Positions 21,193-31,211 of a stretch of 64,000 bases of DNA are shown here, one piece after another; position 1 is the first letter of the stretch; each line of letters starts with the position of its first letter. The stretch is taken from positions 35,841,760 through 35,905,759 of the forward strand of contig JASWHV010000010.1 in NCBI GenBank assembly GCA_030760725.1. Direction: 5' to 3'. The DNA comes from Neostapfia colusana. Lineage: Eukaryota; Streptophyta; Magnoliopsida; Poales; Poaceae. The notes beneath the pieces were generated by a model. It worked only from the letters and a program-made list of their open reading frames with translations, ran no database searches and was not told the origin of the DNA. Made by a program: the position numbers and the translations under genes.

Positions 21193-22635
21193 ATGGTTCG
21201 CACTAGGACCACGCACGAGTTTGGTGGCTCTAGCCAGCAGGGAGGCGATGACTCCCAGCCACCTGCCTATGACAGCACCCCGCAGCAGCAACCACCACCG
21301 CCGCCTCCGCTTACTCTAGCGGATGTGATAGCGGCACTGGTGGGGGGTCGTGAGGAGCAGACCGACCTGCTTTGCATGATCATGCAGAATACGTCCCAGG
21401 CGGGGGGGGGGGGGGGGGGGGCGTCAAGAGAGGGGGCCCCGTGAACCCCGTGATGTGTCGTACTCGGACTTCATGAGTACGCACCCTCCAGTGTTCACAG
21501 AAGCAGAAGAACCACTGGAGGCCGACAACTGGCTGCGGACAATCGAGTCCAAGTTCGGGCTGCTCCAATGCACAGAGCGACAAAAGACTGTTCACAGCGC
21601 AGCAGCTTCACGGTGCCGCTGGTGCATGGTGGGCGAACTATGTCGCCTCACGTCCGGCTGGCCATGCCGTGGAGTGGGAAGAATTCAGGGAGGTGTTCCG
21701 CGCCTATCATATTCCTCCCGGAATAATGAAGAGGAAGTTCCAAAAATTCTTGGAGCTGAAGCAGGGCGGGAGGAGTGCCCATGACTACTACCGTGTCTTT
21801 AACCATCTGGCGCAATATGCGTCAGACTGCATCTCCACCGAGGAGAAGAAGCGGGAGCACTTCTATCAGGGGTTACACCCTGAAATGAAGATGCATCTCG
21901 TTCAGTGGAATCGTGGCACCTTCAACGACCTCGTCAATGCCGCGATTATGCAAGAGGACGCTCAGCGGGAGTTGGCAGCTGAGCAGCGGAAGCGCAGTAC
22001 TCCAACCAGCAGCGGGGGTGGCGCTCCCCAGAAGTACCGCATGGTGTATCGGACACCATCCGGGCAGCAGTGGCATCCACCGGCGCGACCTCAGCGGTTC
22101 GGGGGGACGTTCCTTCCAGTCACCTCCATTCCGACCGCCGATGCCAGCACCGAGACTGCAACAGCAGCAGCAGCAGACGGTACCCCGGGCGTTCCCACCG
22201 CCACAACACGCCCTGGGTTTTCGTCCGTCGATCAGTGGGGGACCGCCCCGCTTCACTTGTTTCACGTGTGGCCAGACGGGCCATTTCATGAAGGACTGTC
22301 CTCAGGGGCAGCAAAGCAGCGGGCAAGCCCAGTTCCAGGTTGGTGCTCGAGGCCGACCTCCGATCAAGAAGGTTGGTCAGCGGACTGGGGGCGTTCGCTA
22401 CCTCAACAATGAGGACGTCCCAGAGGGAGACAACGTGCTGGCAGGTACTTTTACTCTCAACGACCAAGCCATCATCATATTGTTCGATTCTGGTGCAACC
22501 CACAACTTCATAAGTACATCATATGTGGTTAAGCATCAGCTGGAAGCCTTTCCAACCAAGTGTTCTTATATGATCTGCTCACCGGGGGGAAAGATTTCAG
22601 CAACAATGATGGTTCCGAAAGCACCACTGTGCTAA
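21193..22635 (+). pseudogene. gag: TE3 gag-protease, frameshifted
   Basis: It begins MVRTRTTHEFGG like the TE6 gag. A run of 20 G (21402-21421) breaks the frame, and further shifts follow near 21590 and 22110. A CCHC knuckle (CFTCGQTGHFMKDC) and the protease DSGATHNF are still readable. It ends at a TAA (22633-22635). Confidence 0.85.
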
Positions 22636-24350
22636 GGTGGGAAGATATATCCCACCACTATGATTATTCTTGAGGGGCAGAAGATTGATGCAATCTTGGG
22701 AATGTCATGGCTAAGCTACCATGGCGCTGTCCTGGAAACTTTAACACGGACGGTTCACCTCAACTCCCCACTACACCGTCTGCAGTCCCTCACCTTAGAT
22801 AATCCAGTCCGGGAGGTTTTAGCGAGCAATAATACTGAAGCTCTCAAGTTAGAGGATATCCCCGTAGTCCGGGAGTACCCCGACGTGTTCCCGGATGATC
22901 TTCCAGGCATGCCACCTGAGCGGGATGTGGAGTTCAAGATTGAGCTTGCACCCGGGACTACTCCTATATCACGGAGACCATATAAAATGGCTCCGAACGA
23001 GCTGGCTGAACTGAAAGAACAGCTCAATGATCTGTTGAGCAATGGTTTCATCAGGCCGAGTTCCTCACCTTGGGGATGCTCGGCGCTGTTCGTGAAGAAG
23101 AAGGACGAAACCTTGAGACTGTGTGTGGACTACCGGCCGCTCAACGCTGTCACCATCAAGAATAAGTACCCACTGCCCCGTATAGACATTTTGTTTGATC
23201 AACTTCTGGGGGCAAGTGTGTTCACCAAGATGGACCTTTGCTCTGGATATCATAAGATAAAGATCCGGGCGGAGGATATCCCGAAGACGGCTTTCTCGAC
23301 GAGATATGGATTATATGAATATCTCGTCATGTCTTTTGGTCTCACGAATGCTCCATCCCATTTCATGTATCTCATGAACTCGGTGTTCATGCCGGAGCTG
23401 GACAAAAGTTCGTGGCAGTGTTCATCCATGATATCTTGGTTTACTCCAAGACAGAAGCCGAACATGCCGAACACTTGAGGATCGTTCTTCAATGATTGCG
23501 AGACCACAAGCTCTATGCCAAGTTCAGCAAATGCGAGTTTTGGATTAGCCAAGTGCCATTCATGGGACATATCCTCTCCGCGGAAGGCATTGCGGTTGAC
23601 ACAAGCAAAATAGAGCAAGTGCTGAAACGGAAAGCTCCCACTTCAGTTCATGAGTTCAGAAGCTTCCTCGGGTTAGCGGGATACTATCGGAGATTCATTC
23701 CAAGCTTCTCCAAGCTCGCTAAGCCGATGACAGAATTGTTGAAGAAGGGAACGAAATACGTTTGGAACACGGCGTGTGAAGGAGCGTTCCAAGCATTGGT
23801 GAAGCATCTCACAACAGCCCCGGTCTTAGCTCAACCGGATACAATCAAGCCCTTTGACGTGTACTGTGATGCGTCGGGTATTGGGCTCGGTTGTGTGTTG
23901 ATGCAGGAAGGACGTGTGGTCGCCTATGGCTCACGCCAACTTCGGAGCCATGAGCAGCACTATCCGACTCATGATCTTGAGCTTGCTGCCGTGGTTTTGG
24001 CGCTAAAAAATGTGGAGGCACTATCTCCTGGGGAATCTGGTGCACCTCTACACCGACCACAAGAGCCTGAAATACATTTTCACCCAGAAGGAGCTGAACA
24101 TGAGGCAAAGGAGGTTGTTAGAACTAATCAAAGACTATGAGATTGAGATCCATTACCACCCCGGCAAGGGAAATGTGGTTGCTGACGCGCTGTGTCGGAA
24201 GTCACATGTTCATAACCTCACCATTATCCCGGTGGAGGAGGAAGAGCCGAGTTTATACTTGGTTCCTTATGGATCTCTGTACAACCTTGCCCTCATCCCC
24301 ACTATTAGGGAGGACATCATTGCAGCTCAGAAGATTGATAAGGGAATGGC
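22636..24350 (+). pseudogene. pol: TE3 pol remnant: RT and RNase H only
   Basis: RT motifs are clear (DYRPLNAVTIKNKYPLPRID), but a one-base insertion near 23405 shifts the frame and the active site reads FIHD (His codon at 23427-23429) instead of FIDD. A TGA follows at about 23493. RNase H (YCDASGIGLGCVLM) has another one-base insertion near 24006-24011. The sequence breaks off after DKGMA, so integrase is absent. Confidence 0.85.
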
Positions 24351-24507
24351 TGTGACACCCTCATCTCGGGTGTCAGCATATGTTCATGTGTTATGAAGAA
24401 GAAAACATTTTAAGAAAAGATGGAATAATGACAAATATCAAAAGGATAGCCAATAAAGCTCTCAGAGAGCGTCGAAGACAACTTCCGCGACCTGCAGGCC
24501 ACGCGGC
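24351..24507. mobile_element. TE4 fragment, left part (unidentified repeat, probably an LTR end)
   Basis: It begins TGTGACACCC exactly where TE3 stops. A perfect stem-loop (TGACACCC / GGGTGTCA) lies at its tip (24352-24374). No ORF. TE5 inserted at 24507, with GCGGC duplicated. The right part is at 53671. Confidence 0.6.
24503..24507. repeat. TE5 target-site duplication, left copy (GCGGC)
   Basis: Identical to 53666-53670, on the far side of TE5. Confidence 0.95.
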
Positions 24508-26798
24508 TGTAAAAGTCCCAAAACTTGTAAATAGAAAACTTGAGCTATGAATAAAGTTGAGTTTATATGCAAGAAATGGGACTTACAAAAAACTTTTGTG
24601 TTCCTCATGAAAGTGTTGGCATGTGTAATAAAACTTTGAATTCAGTTTGAATTAAGAGGTGCACTTCAAAAAGAAGGAGGGCATGTTCAAAAGAGAAAAT
24701 TCAAACTGTTGTTTGAAAAAGTGTATTTGCAATAGTCAACTCAAAGATCAGAGGACATATTTGAATTCCTCAGATCCAAATAATGAGGGAGACCAATTTG
24801 GAGGAAATTTGGAGGTGCTTGGATATGAATATCAAGAGGACTTGTAAATTTCATCCAAATTTGAATTCAAATTTGAAACTGAGGCAAAACTGGTCAAATT
24901 GCCAAATGACTTTTGGATTTAAGTTCCTCAGAGCTGAAGTTTACAATGTGCCAAAATTTGGAGATATTTGTGAGAGTTTTAGGGGATAAGAAGAGGGGTG
25001 GACCCCACATGTCATAGGAATGAGCAGACTTAATCCCTAAGTCTTTCTCTCTGTTCTCACTCCACCGAGGCCTTGCCCCTGAGTGACAGCGAGCTGCTGC
25101 TCCACGCCCCAAAGCTCCACCTCCTGCTCGTCCCCCTCGCGCTGGCGAGCTGTTCCCCCCCCCCCTTCTTATCACCTCCGTCGCGTCCTGTTGCCCACAA
25201 CCACGAAGCCAATTCTGTTGTTGCCCCCCTCGTGTAAAAGTTTGACAGAGGCTGCCGTCTCCACTGCTCCCTGTCTCCCGGCCAGCCCAGCGCCTCTCCG
25301 GCAGGCTCAAGAGGCCACAGAGGTGCGCCAGGAGGTACTGATCCTCATCCTGTCGATCCCCTGCTCTTCCCCGACGCCGGCTAGCCGGAATTTCGTTTTT
25401 GGCGCCGGCGCACGTGAAGGACTGACCTCAGCAAATTTCTGAAATTACCTCCAATCGATTGATTGTTCGTTCTACAATTCAGACCACAGATACTAGGGTT
25501 CCTACCGCTCTTCCACGCCGATGCACGAAGCAAACCGACCACCCTATACCCCGGGCGACGAGAAATCGTCGCCGGCGGCCAAAACTGCCACGGTCCACAA
25601 TGACGACTAGTTTGCAGCCATGTTCTGCATGATTTGATCTCCGTTCCATGTTCCTAGACCCATAGGGATGCTGTAGGACATCGTAGATCGCCGGGAGATG
25701 CCTTGGACACGCGGGAACGCGTCCATGTTGAGCTCCCGAGCCGCCCGCCGGTGCCGACCCACCTACAGCCGTTTTCACGCGGGGAAACCTTGCCCGGCAG
25801 CTGCGCCACGTTTCCAGGAGCATGTAGGGCGAAACCGGAGCTCATTTGGTGGAGAAATGAGGAAGAACGAGCCATGACAAGTTTTCAGCCGGTGTGCACC
25901 CGCGGGCTCTGGCGGGAGGTTGAAGAAGCACCTGACCCGTGGGCCCCATGTGTGACTGTGCTGTTTAAAATCAAACAGAGAGTTGTTCAAACTTGTAAAA
26001 TGCATAACTTTTGCTAGGAAGCTCCAAATTTAGTAATTAAAATTGGGTTGGATTAAGGATGAAATGCTCTATCCAAATATGCAACCCAATTTGCATGAAA
26101 ACCCATAGAAAATTCTGGAAAATTCTTTAAATCTTTTCATCAAAAGAATTTTAGAGGGAGTTTGGTTCATCCAAAATTCCCCAAATTTTGCCAGGATATT
26201 CTTTAGGATTTTAGGAGACCCCTGTAAAAGTTTCAGCTCATTTGGAGTTGATTTAGTTAGGGTAATTCTAACTTCAAATTTCTGTATTCCAATAAATACA
26301 GAAACATTTTCAGAGAATTTCCTTAACTTGGAAATTCAGTTCTAGCCATTCCTTAGCTCCAAAAATCCTAGGAAAATTCAGGCATACTCTCTGAGCTATG
26401 TATGAAATTATAGTTCACTTGAATTTGCATGAAAGTGCAAATTTAATCAGAATTAATTCCTTTTTGCTTAAATGCTTAAGGAATTGTTCTGGGTGATCCA
26501 CTTAGTGAAATGTTCTGAATTTTGGTCCAGAGAACTTTCTTGTGACAGGGAACTCCCAAGAAAATTCCCAGCTCCATTGGAGCCCTGGATCCTTAGTGTT
26601 CTATTCAACCATTAGTTGATCTCCCCACCCAAGTGATGAACCTCACTTCTCACTTGAGGATAATGCTTAGACACACATCCAAACCACCACCCCAGTGTCA
26701 TTTTAAATTCTTAAACAAAGTTCCAGTTTCAAACTTGTCTTTAGCATTGTTAGCAAAAGTTTTATAATTGAACATGTATGCATATTCCTAACCTGTAG

Positions 26799-26926
26799 TG
26801 ATTAAACGTTGAAAGTGAAGAAGGAGGAGGTGAACTTGGATCAAGGAACAAGAAGGGCAGGAGTGAACTTCAATACATCAGAAACTGACTTTCTCTCAAC
26901 TGACTTTAGTCACCTGCAAAACCAAG
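26799..26926 (+). other. Putative LTR exon 2 (TE5) with GC-type donor
   Basis: It follows TTCCTAACCTGTAG and ends CCAAG|GCAAGC. It has no ATG. The frame in phase with exon 3 is open from about 26806; an alternative acceptor AAAG at 26814 would avoid the upstream TAA. It is Lys/Glu-rich at the start, like TE6 exon 2. Confidence 0.4.
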
Positions 26927-27129
26927 GCAAGCCCCGGTTTGCACTTAAGTTATTTTCTAAAGTTTTTACTTTGTTCACTACTATGGGTCTTAGTTTGTAT
27001 GTGCATTAGGTCAAGGATGTTTTATACCCCACTTGCATAACCAAAAATGAACCCTGAGGTCGAGGGTAGAATTGTGTCATCGATGTAGAATAAGGCCATG
27101 CTAAATAGACTAGGGCATCCGGTAGAAGA

Positions 27130-27150
27130 CGAGTAGTTGGAAACTACTCG
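27130..27150. other. Conserved LTR palindrome (TE5 5' LTR)
   Basis: CGAGTAGTT and AACTACTCG arms around a three-base loop, in the putative intron between exons 2 and 3. It is followed by blocks also found in TE3 and TE6, including CCGTCCCTCGCGGT at 27572-27585. Confidence 0.7.
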
Positions 27151-27981
27151 CAAGCTATAGTTCAGAATATCATAAGTGTGGTTGGCGAAGGAAGCAAACT
27201 AAAGTTTACATTTCTAAAGATGAGACCGGGCAGAGAGGTTAGGCTGCGACAATACGAGGTCTTGGTCGAGTAGCTCTGCCTATGTCGGTTAAGGACCGAT
27301 GCGTATGCCGCGTCCCGGAGCAAGTATTGAGTTGTGTACCGGATGCTTACTGATATATGGGAACCAGGAAACCGATGTACCAGGTTCACTGGATTGTAGA
27401 GGCATACCACATCGTCTCGTTAGACCTATGAGCCCGAGACGGCGCGACCGGTTCTACATTTTAGTGTCCTGAGAAAGGTTGCCACATACGATGTAATGAA
27501 GGACGCCAGAGTTGGGTCTTCAGAGGCGGGCGTATGTGTCGAGTTATCCGGGTAGTGTTTGATTCGAATCACCGTCCCTCGCGGTTATTGAGTACCGCTT
27601 GCTCCCATGTTGTGACGTAGTAATCAACTTGTGTGGAAACAGTTTGCAAAAAGTATAATTGCTGTTGTGATTATGTTAAGTTGCAAGAAAACCATGTTTG
27701 AAGTAGAGATAGAGCAAACTAAATTTATTTTTCACCTTGGGACAAGTAACATTGGAATGAAGCGTTTCTTGTTTGATTGTGGAGTTCCAATGTTGCTGGG
27801 CGCAAGGTCACTACTATTATGGCTAAAATCTGAAAGTTAAGGATGAACTCGTAGGCGAGTCTTTTCGCAAATTACTGGATAGGTCTTAGGTTACGTTCAT
27901 GTAGAGTTTCATGCTTTAGGAGAGACGGTTAAGTCTTGCTGAGCCTTTGTGCTCACTCTTGCTATATAAGTGGTTTTGCAG

Positions 27982-28085
27982 GTAAACATCAACGCTATAA
28001 AGAAGGTTGTCTGGTGAGACTCGGAAACTTCCAAGTCATGTCACACTTGGAGAACCTAGCCGCTGCCTTGTCTTCGTGTTGCTAG
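27982..28085 (+). other. Putative LTR exon 3 (TE5)
   Basis: It follows AAGTGGTTTTGCAG, preceded by the TGAGC/GCTCA hairpin. It joins exon 2 in frame (phase 1) and ends TAG at 28083-28085. The peptide is longer and less acidic than in the other families. Confidence 0.35.
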
Positions 28086-28337
28086 CGAGAGGAGTCCGCG
28101 GGCTGGACCTCTTCTCGGTGCTTCATAGTTATTCAACGTGAGCTGGTTATAGACTTCCGCTGTAGCTAATTTGTGTAAATTATTTACAAAGAATAATTGT
28201 AACCTTCCGCTTTTGATTTATGTAATACTGTGTTCCTTATGTGTGTGCTGTTGGGTGCCGCATAACACGGCACCACCCAATGCGATTCCTCAGGCAAGGC
28301 GGCATGGCCCTGTGATCGGGGTCGGGCCTCCACAGCG

Positions 28338-28349
28338 TGGTATCAGAGC
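28338..28349 (+). other. TE5 primer binding site (initiator Met tRNA type)
   Basis: TGGTATCAGAGC three bases after the LTR end. Confidence 0.95.
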
Positions 28350-29882
28350 CGCATTGGTAATATCACACGGAATAAGGATCGTATTACGACAAAAACTTAG
28401 GATACGGTGAGGAAACGATATTAGGCCCACATAAGGACTATAGTAGTATAGTTACTTAAAGTGGCAAGACTAACATGTGTGTTTTAATTCTGAATTTTCA
28501 TTATGTAACGATGCACCTACGCTCAGGTAGCAATATTAAGGAACGCCACCGAAAGCGGTTCAATTTCGGTTAGCTCCCCTGACGAGGAACGTGGTTCAGG
28601 GAAAGGTCTCACAGCTTGGTGTGAGACGTCAATATGAAACTCTTGGACTCTTCATGTTCCTGAGTTCATATGAAATGCTGATCCCTAGCGTGCATTAGGC
28701 AAGTAAGTGGAGACCCCATCGCGTGGTCAGTAACACGAGAGTGTGTCCGTCTGGAAGTAGCCCAGGAGGACATACGCAGCGCTTGCCATCGGCGTGCCCT
28801 GCAGGGCAGTAGGTGGTATCCGTTGGGTTGATAACATTCCCAACCGTGACGACCCATTCATGACATACTCGGGTTCCCCGTTGTGTGGTGTTGAAACACG
28901 ATCGGGTACCTTGAGACGTGACTTAACTCAAGGACGGCCGTATAACAATGATACGGGCATTTGTATTTACTTTCAAATATGGAACTGCCTGTAATGAAAC
29001 GACCTTTGAGTGCACCACTATTGAGTGATCTTCTGCAGGTACTAACCCCGTACGTATCCCGTGTAGTACACATGTGTGAGAGACCGTCTTAGTGCCACTG
29101 ATAAAACGGATATGCCGGTATAATCCGGTTTAGGATTTTCTTTGGTGAGGCTACGTAGTACCGACATGATTCTTACGGTGCATTGACACCGTACTACACT
29201 TAATAACCTCTTCCCTATGAATAAATGATTCATGAACTAACTTTCAACTAAAAATGGAAGTTTTAAACAAGTAGTATCTACTGAACTCTTATTTTGAGCT
29301 AAGATTCAAATGAGAGTATAATTAGGTGTCAAAGTTTTCAAAAAACAGAGTGCTCTGTTTCTGGCAGGAATTCTTACTGGGCTTAACGGAGCATAACTCT
29401 GAGTAGCTTTAACCAATTAAGGTGTATGATACAGTTCTGGAAAGATTTTCAAGTGCTCTACAATTTCCTTGTAGACCTCCAGAGCAAAATCACAATTTAA
29501 GTTGGTGAAATGTCCAGTTGAAGGCAAACTGTTCTAACCAGGACAGTAGCAAAAACCTCTCTGGACCTTTCTGTTTTTAAGCCATAACTTCCTGTAGGAA
29601 AATCTTTAATAAGCCTATAAGTACTCGTTGGAAAGATACTGAAGTTTACTAAAACTTTGGTGTTGAACTCAAGTCAAGAATCTGTTGATAACTTGAGTAA
29701 AATTTGGAGTTTGTGTGAGCTGGTCATGGTAGTCCTGCTGATTAGCTTAGCGTACATAAGATTTGTTTAAACATGAATGTGGTTATGCTTTCATAAAGTC
29801 CATGACATGTTCATGTTTTACTTATCTTTACTTACTACTGAGATAGAATTTTGATAGACTCAAAATTTTGGTTTCGTGCAGT
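28350..29882 (+). other. TE5 untranslated leader, no ORF0
   Basis: About 1.5 kb without a long ORF. It is related to the minus strand of the TE6 leader (46480-47940): both share a block containing ACGTAGTACCGACATGAT. In TE6, ORF0 lies between this leader and gag; in TE5 the leader runs straight into gag, so ORF0 was lost or never gained. It ends TTGGTTTCGTGCAG, two bases before the gag ATG. Confidence 0.7.
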
Positions 29883-31211
29883 ATGGTACGTACACATTCT
29901 CAAATGGGGCTTGGAGGTTCAAGTCGAGGTGGGAATGACTCGGCTTCATCACAAGAGCCATCGCCAACCGAATTGGCTGAAATTATGGCGAAGATGAATG
30001 AAACTCTCCAAACTCTAGTTCAGCAAGGCATAGATCGAGAAGCTCAACATCACATGCCAACCCAGAGCACGTATCTGGATTTCTTGGCGACACAACCGCC
30101 GGTATTCTCCGAGGCGGATGACCATTGTGAAGCAAATCACTGGTTACATGTCATTGAGTCCAAGCTTGGGTTGATCCGGTGTGATGAATTCTCGAAGACT
30201 CTATATGCCGCTCAACAGCTTCACGGCTTTGCTGGAGCATGGTGGGCAGAGTACCTTGCTGTTCAACCAGCAGGACATCGTGTCACATGGGCAGAGTTCC
30301 AGGCTGCATTTCGTGCTTGTTTCATCCCTGCGGGCATAATGCAAACCAGTCTGGATGAGTTCTGGAGTCTGAAGCAAGTGGACATGAGTGTTATTGAGTA
30401 TGCGAAGGAATTCAATCGCTTAGCTCAATATGTCCCTGACTATATGAAATCACCATCCATGACGGGTTATCATTTTTATCGAGGGCTGACTGCTAGGCTG
30501 CGATGTGAATTGGCTCAAGTTAGCCAAGAGAATTTTGATGAGTTCGTGAGCTGTGCTATTGCTCAAGAATATTATTTCAACCTTTATCTCAAAGAAAAGA
30601 GGGAGAGGGACTCATCACAAGATGAAGACAATCGTCTACCTCAGAAGTATCGGTTGGTAATCCGTTCACCTTCCGGTCGAGAGATTCCACAAGAGGTGCA
30701 ATCATTCTGGGAGTGTGACGACTCTTCTCCACAGAGGTCTTATTCACCTCTACCGCAGCAGCAACTTATTTCTTATGCACCTCAGTATCCACAAGGTGCA
30801 CTAGAATATTATTACCCTCAAGAGGCTGAAAATGAACAAGGTGACTTCTCAGCTGAACCAAGTGCTGTCCCACTTTATATTGACAATGAGCTCAACGTCA
30901 ATGAAGCGACTGAACCAAGCAGCAACGCTATGTCTGCGGGTCCAGTTTCAAAAAGTGATCTTGGACAGCCAAGAAAAGCTATGGAAAAAGTGGGGACGGT
31001 TAATTATGTGTCAGTCGATGATCTGCCAAAGGGAGGACCTGTTCTGGCTGGCAGGATCACCTTAAATGACAAGTCGGTTTTCATTTTATTCGACTCTGGT
31101 GCAACACATAACTTCATTAGCCGGGCAACAGTAATCCGGGATCAGATCTCCACAACTGTCACAAAAAGGTTCTTACCTTATTCATTCGCCAGGTGGAGAC
31201 ATCTCAACTAA
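29883..31211 (+). CDS. gag: TE5 Gag-protease without CCHC motif
   Basis: 442 codons starting MVRTHSQMGLGG. The Gag core (about 65-225) is typical, with EANHWLHVIESKLG and GAWWAEYLAV. After the conserved RLPQKYRLVIRSPSG segment, where relatives have a Gln-rich linker and a zinc knuckle, TE5 has a Tyr/Gln/Glu-rich stretch (about 280-370) with no CX2CX4HX4C. The protease (FDSGATHNFIS) follows, then the frame is lost near 31180 and ends TAA at 31209-31211. The ATG at 29883 was chosen because it fits the family N-terminus. Confidence 0.85.
   Translation: MVRTHSQMGLGGSSRGGNDSASSQEPSPTELAEIMAKMNETLQTLVQQGIDREAQHHMPTQSTYLDFLATQPPVFSEADDHCEANHWLHVIESKLGLIRCDEFSKTLYAAQQLHGFAGAWWAEYLAVQPAGHRVTWAEFQAAFRACFIPAGIMQTSLDEFWSLKQVDMSVIEYAKEFNRLAQYVPDYMKSPSMTGYHFYRGLTARLRCELAQVSQENFDEFVSCAIAQEYYFNLYLKEKRERDSSQDEDNRLPQKYRLVIRSPSGREIPQEVQSFWECDDSSPQRSYSPLPQQQLISYAPQYPQGALEYYYPQEAENEQGDFSAEPSAVPLYIDNELNVNEATEPSSNAMSAGPVSKSDLGQPRKAMEKVGTVNYVSVDDLPKGGPVLAGRITLNDKSVFILFDSGATHNFISRATVIRDQISTTVTKRFLPYSFARWRHLN

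Larger units (their letters stand above)
19460..24350 (+). mobile_element. TE3: old Tekay-type relic, cut at both ends
   Basis: It starts inside an LTR related to that of TE6 (TE1 was inserted at its GTAGG) and continues through gag, protease, RT and RNase H. It stops in the linker between RNase H and integrase at 24350, where TE4 begins. There is no primer site after the LTR and no ORF0. Many frameshifts and a mutated RT active site show that it is the oldest element here. Confidence 0.85.
24508..28334 (+). repeat. TE5 5' LTR
   Basis: 3827 bp. It matches 34413-36583 plus 52015-53665 (about 3822 bp). It contains a GC-rich segment (25060-25960), a C-run near 25155, putative exons 2 and 3, and the conserved palindrome. 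I could not place a convincing TATA box. Confidence 0.95.

Noticed and set aside
21402..21421. Run of 20 G in TE3 gag as a functional G-tract
   Set aside because: Homopolymers of this length are unstable and error-prone in sequencing; it sits in a dead gag and its length is unreliable.
28350..29882. Short frames in the TE5 leader as an ORF0
   Set aside because: None exceeds about 70 codons, none resembles the ORF0 of TE6 or TE7, and the leader is related to the non-coding TE6 leader.
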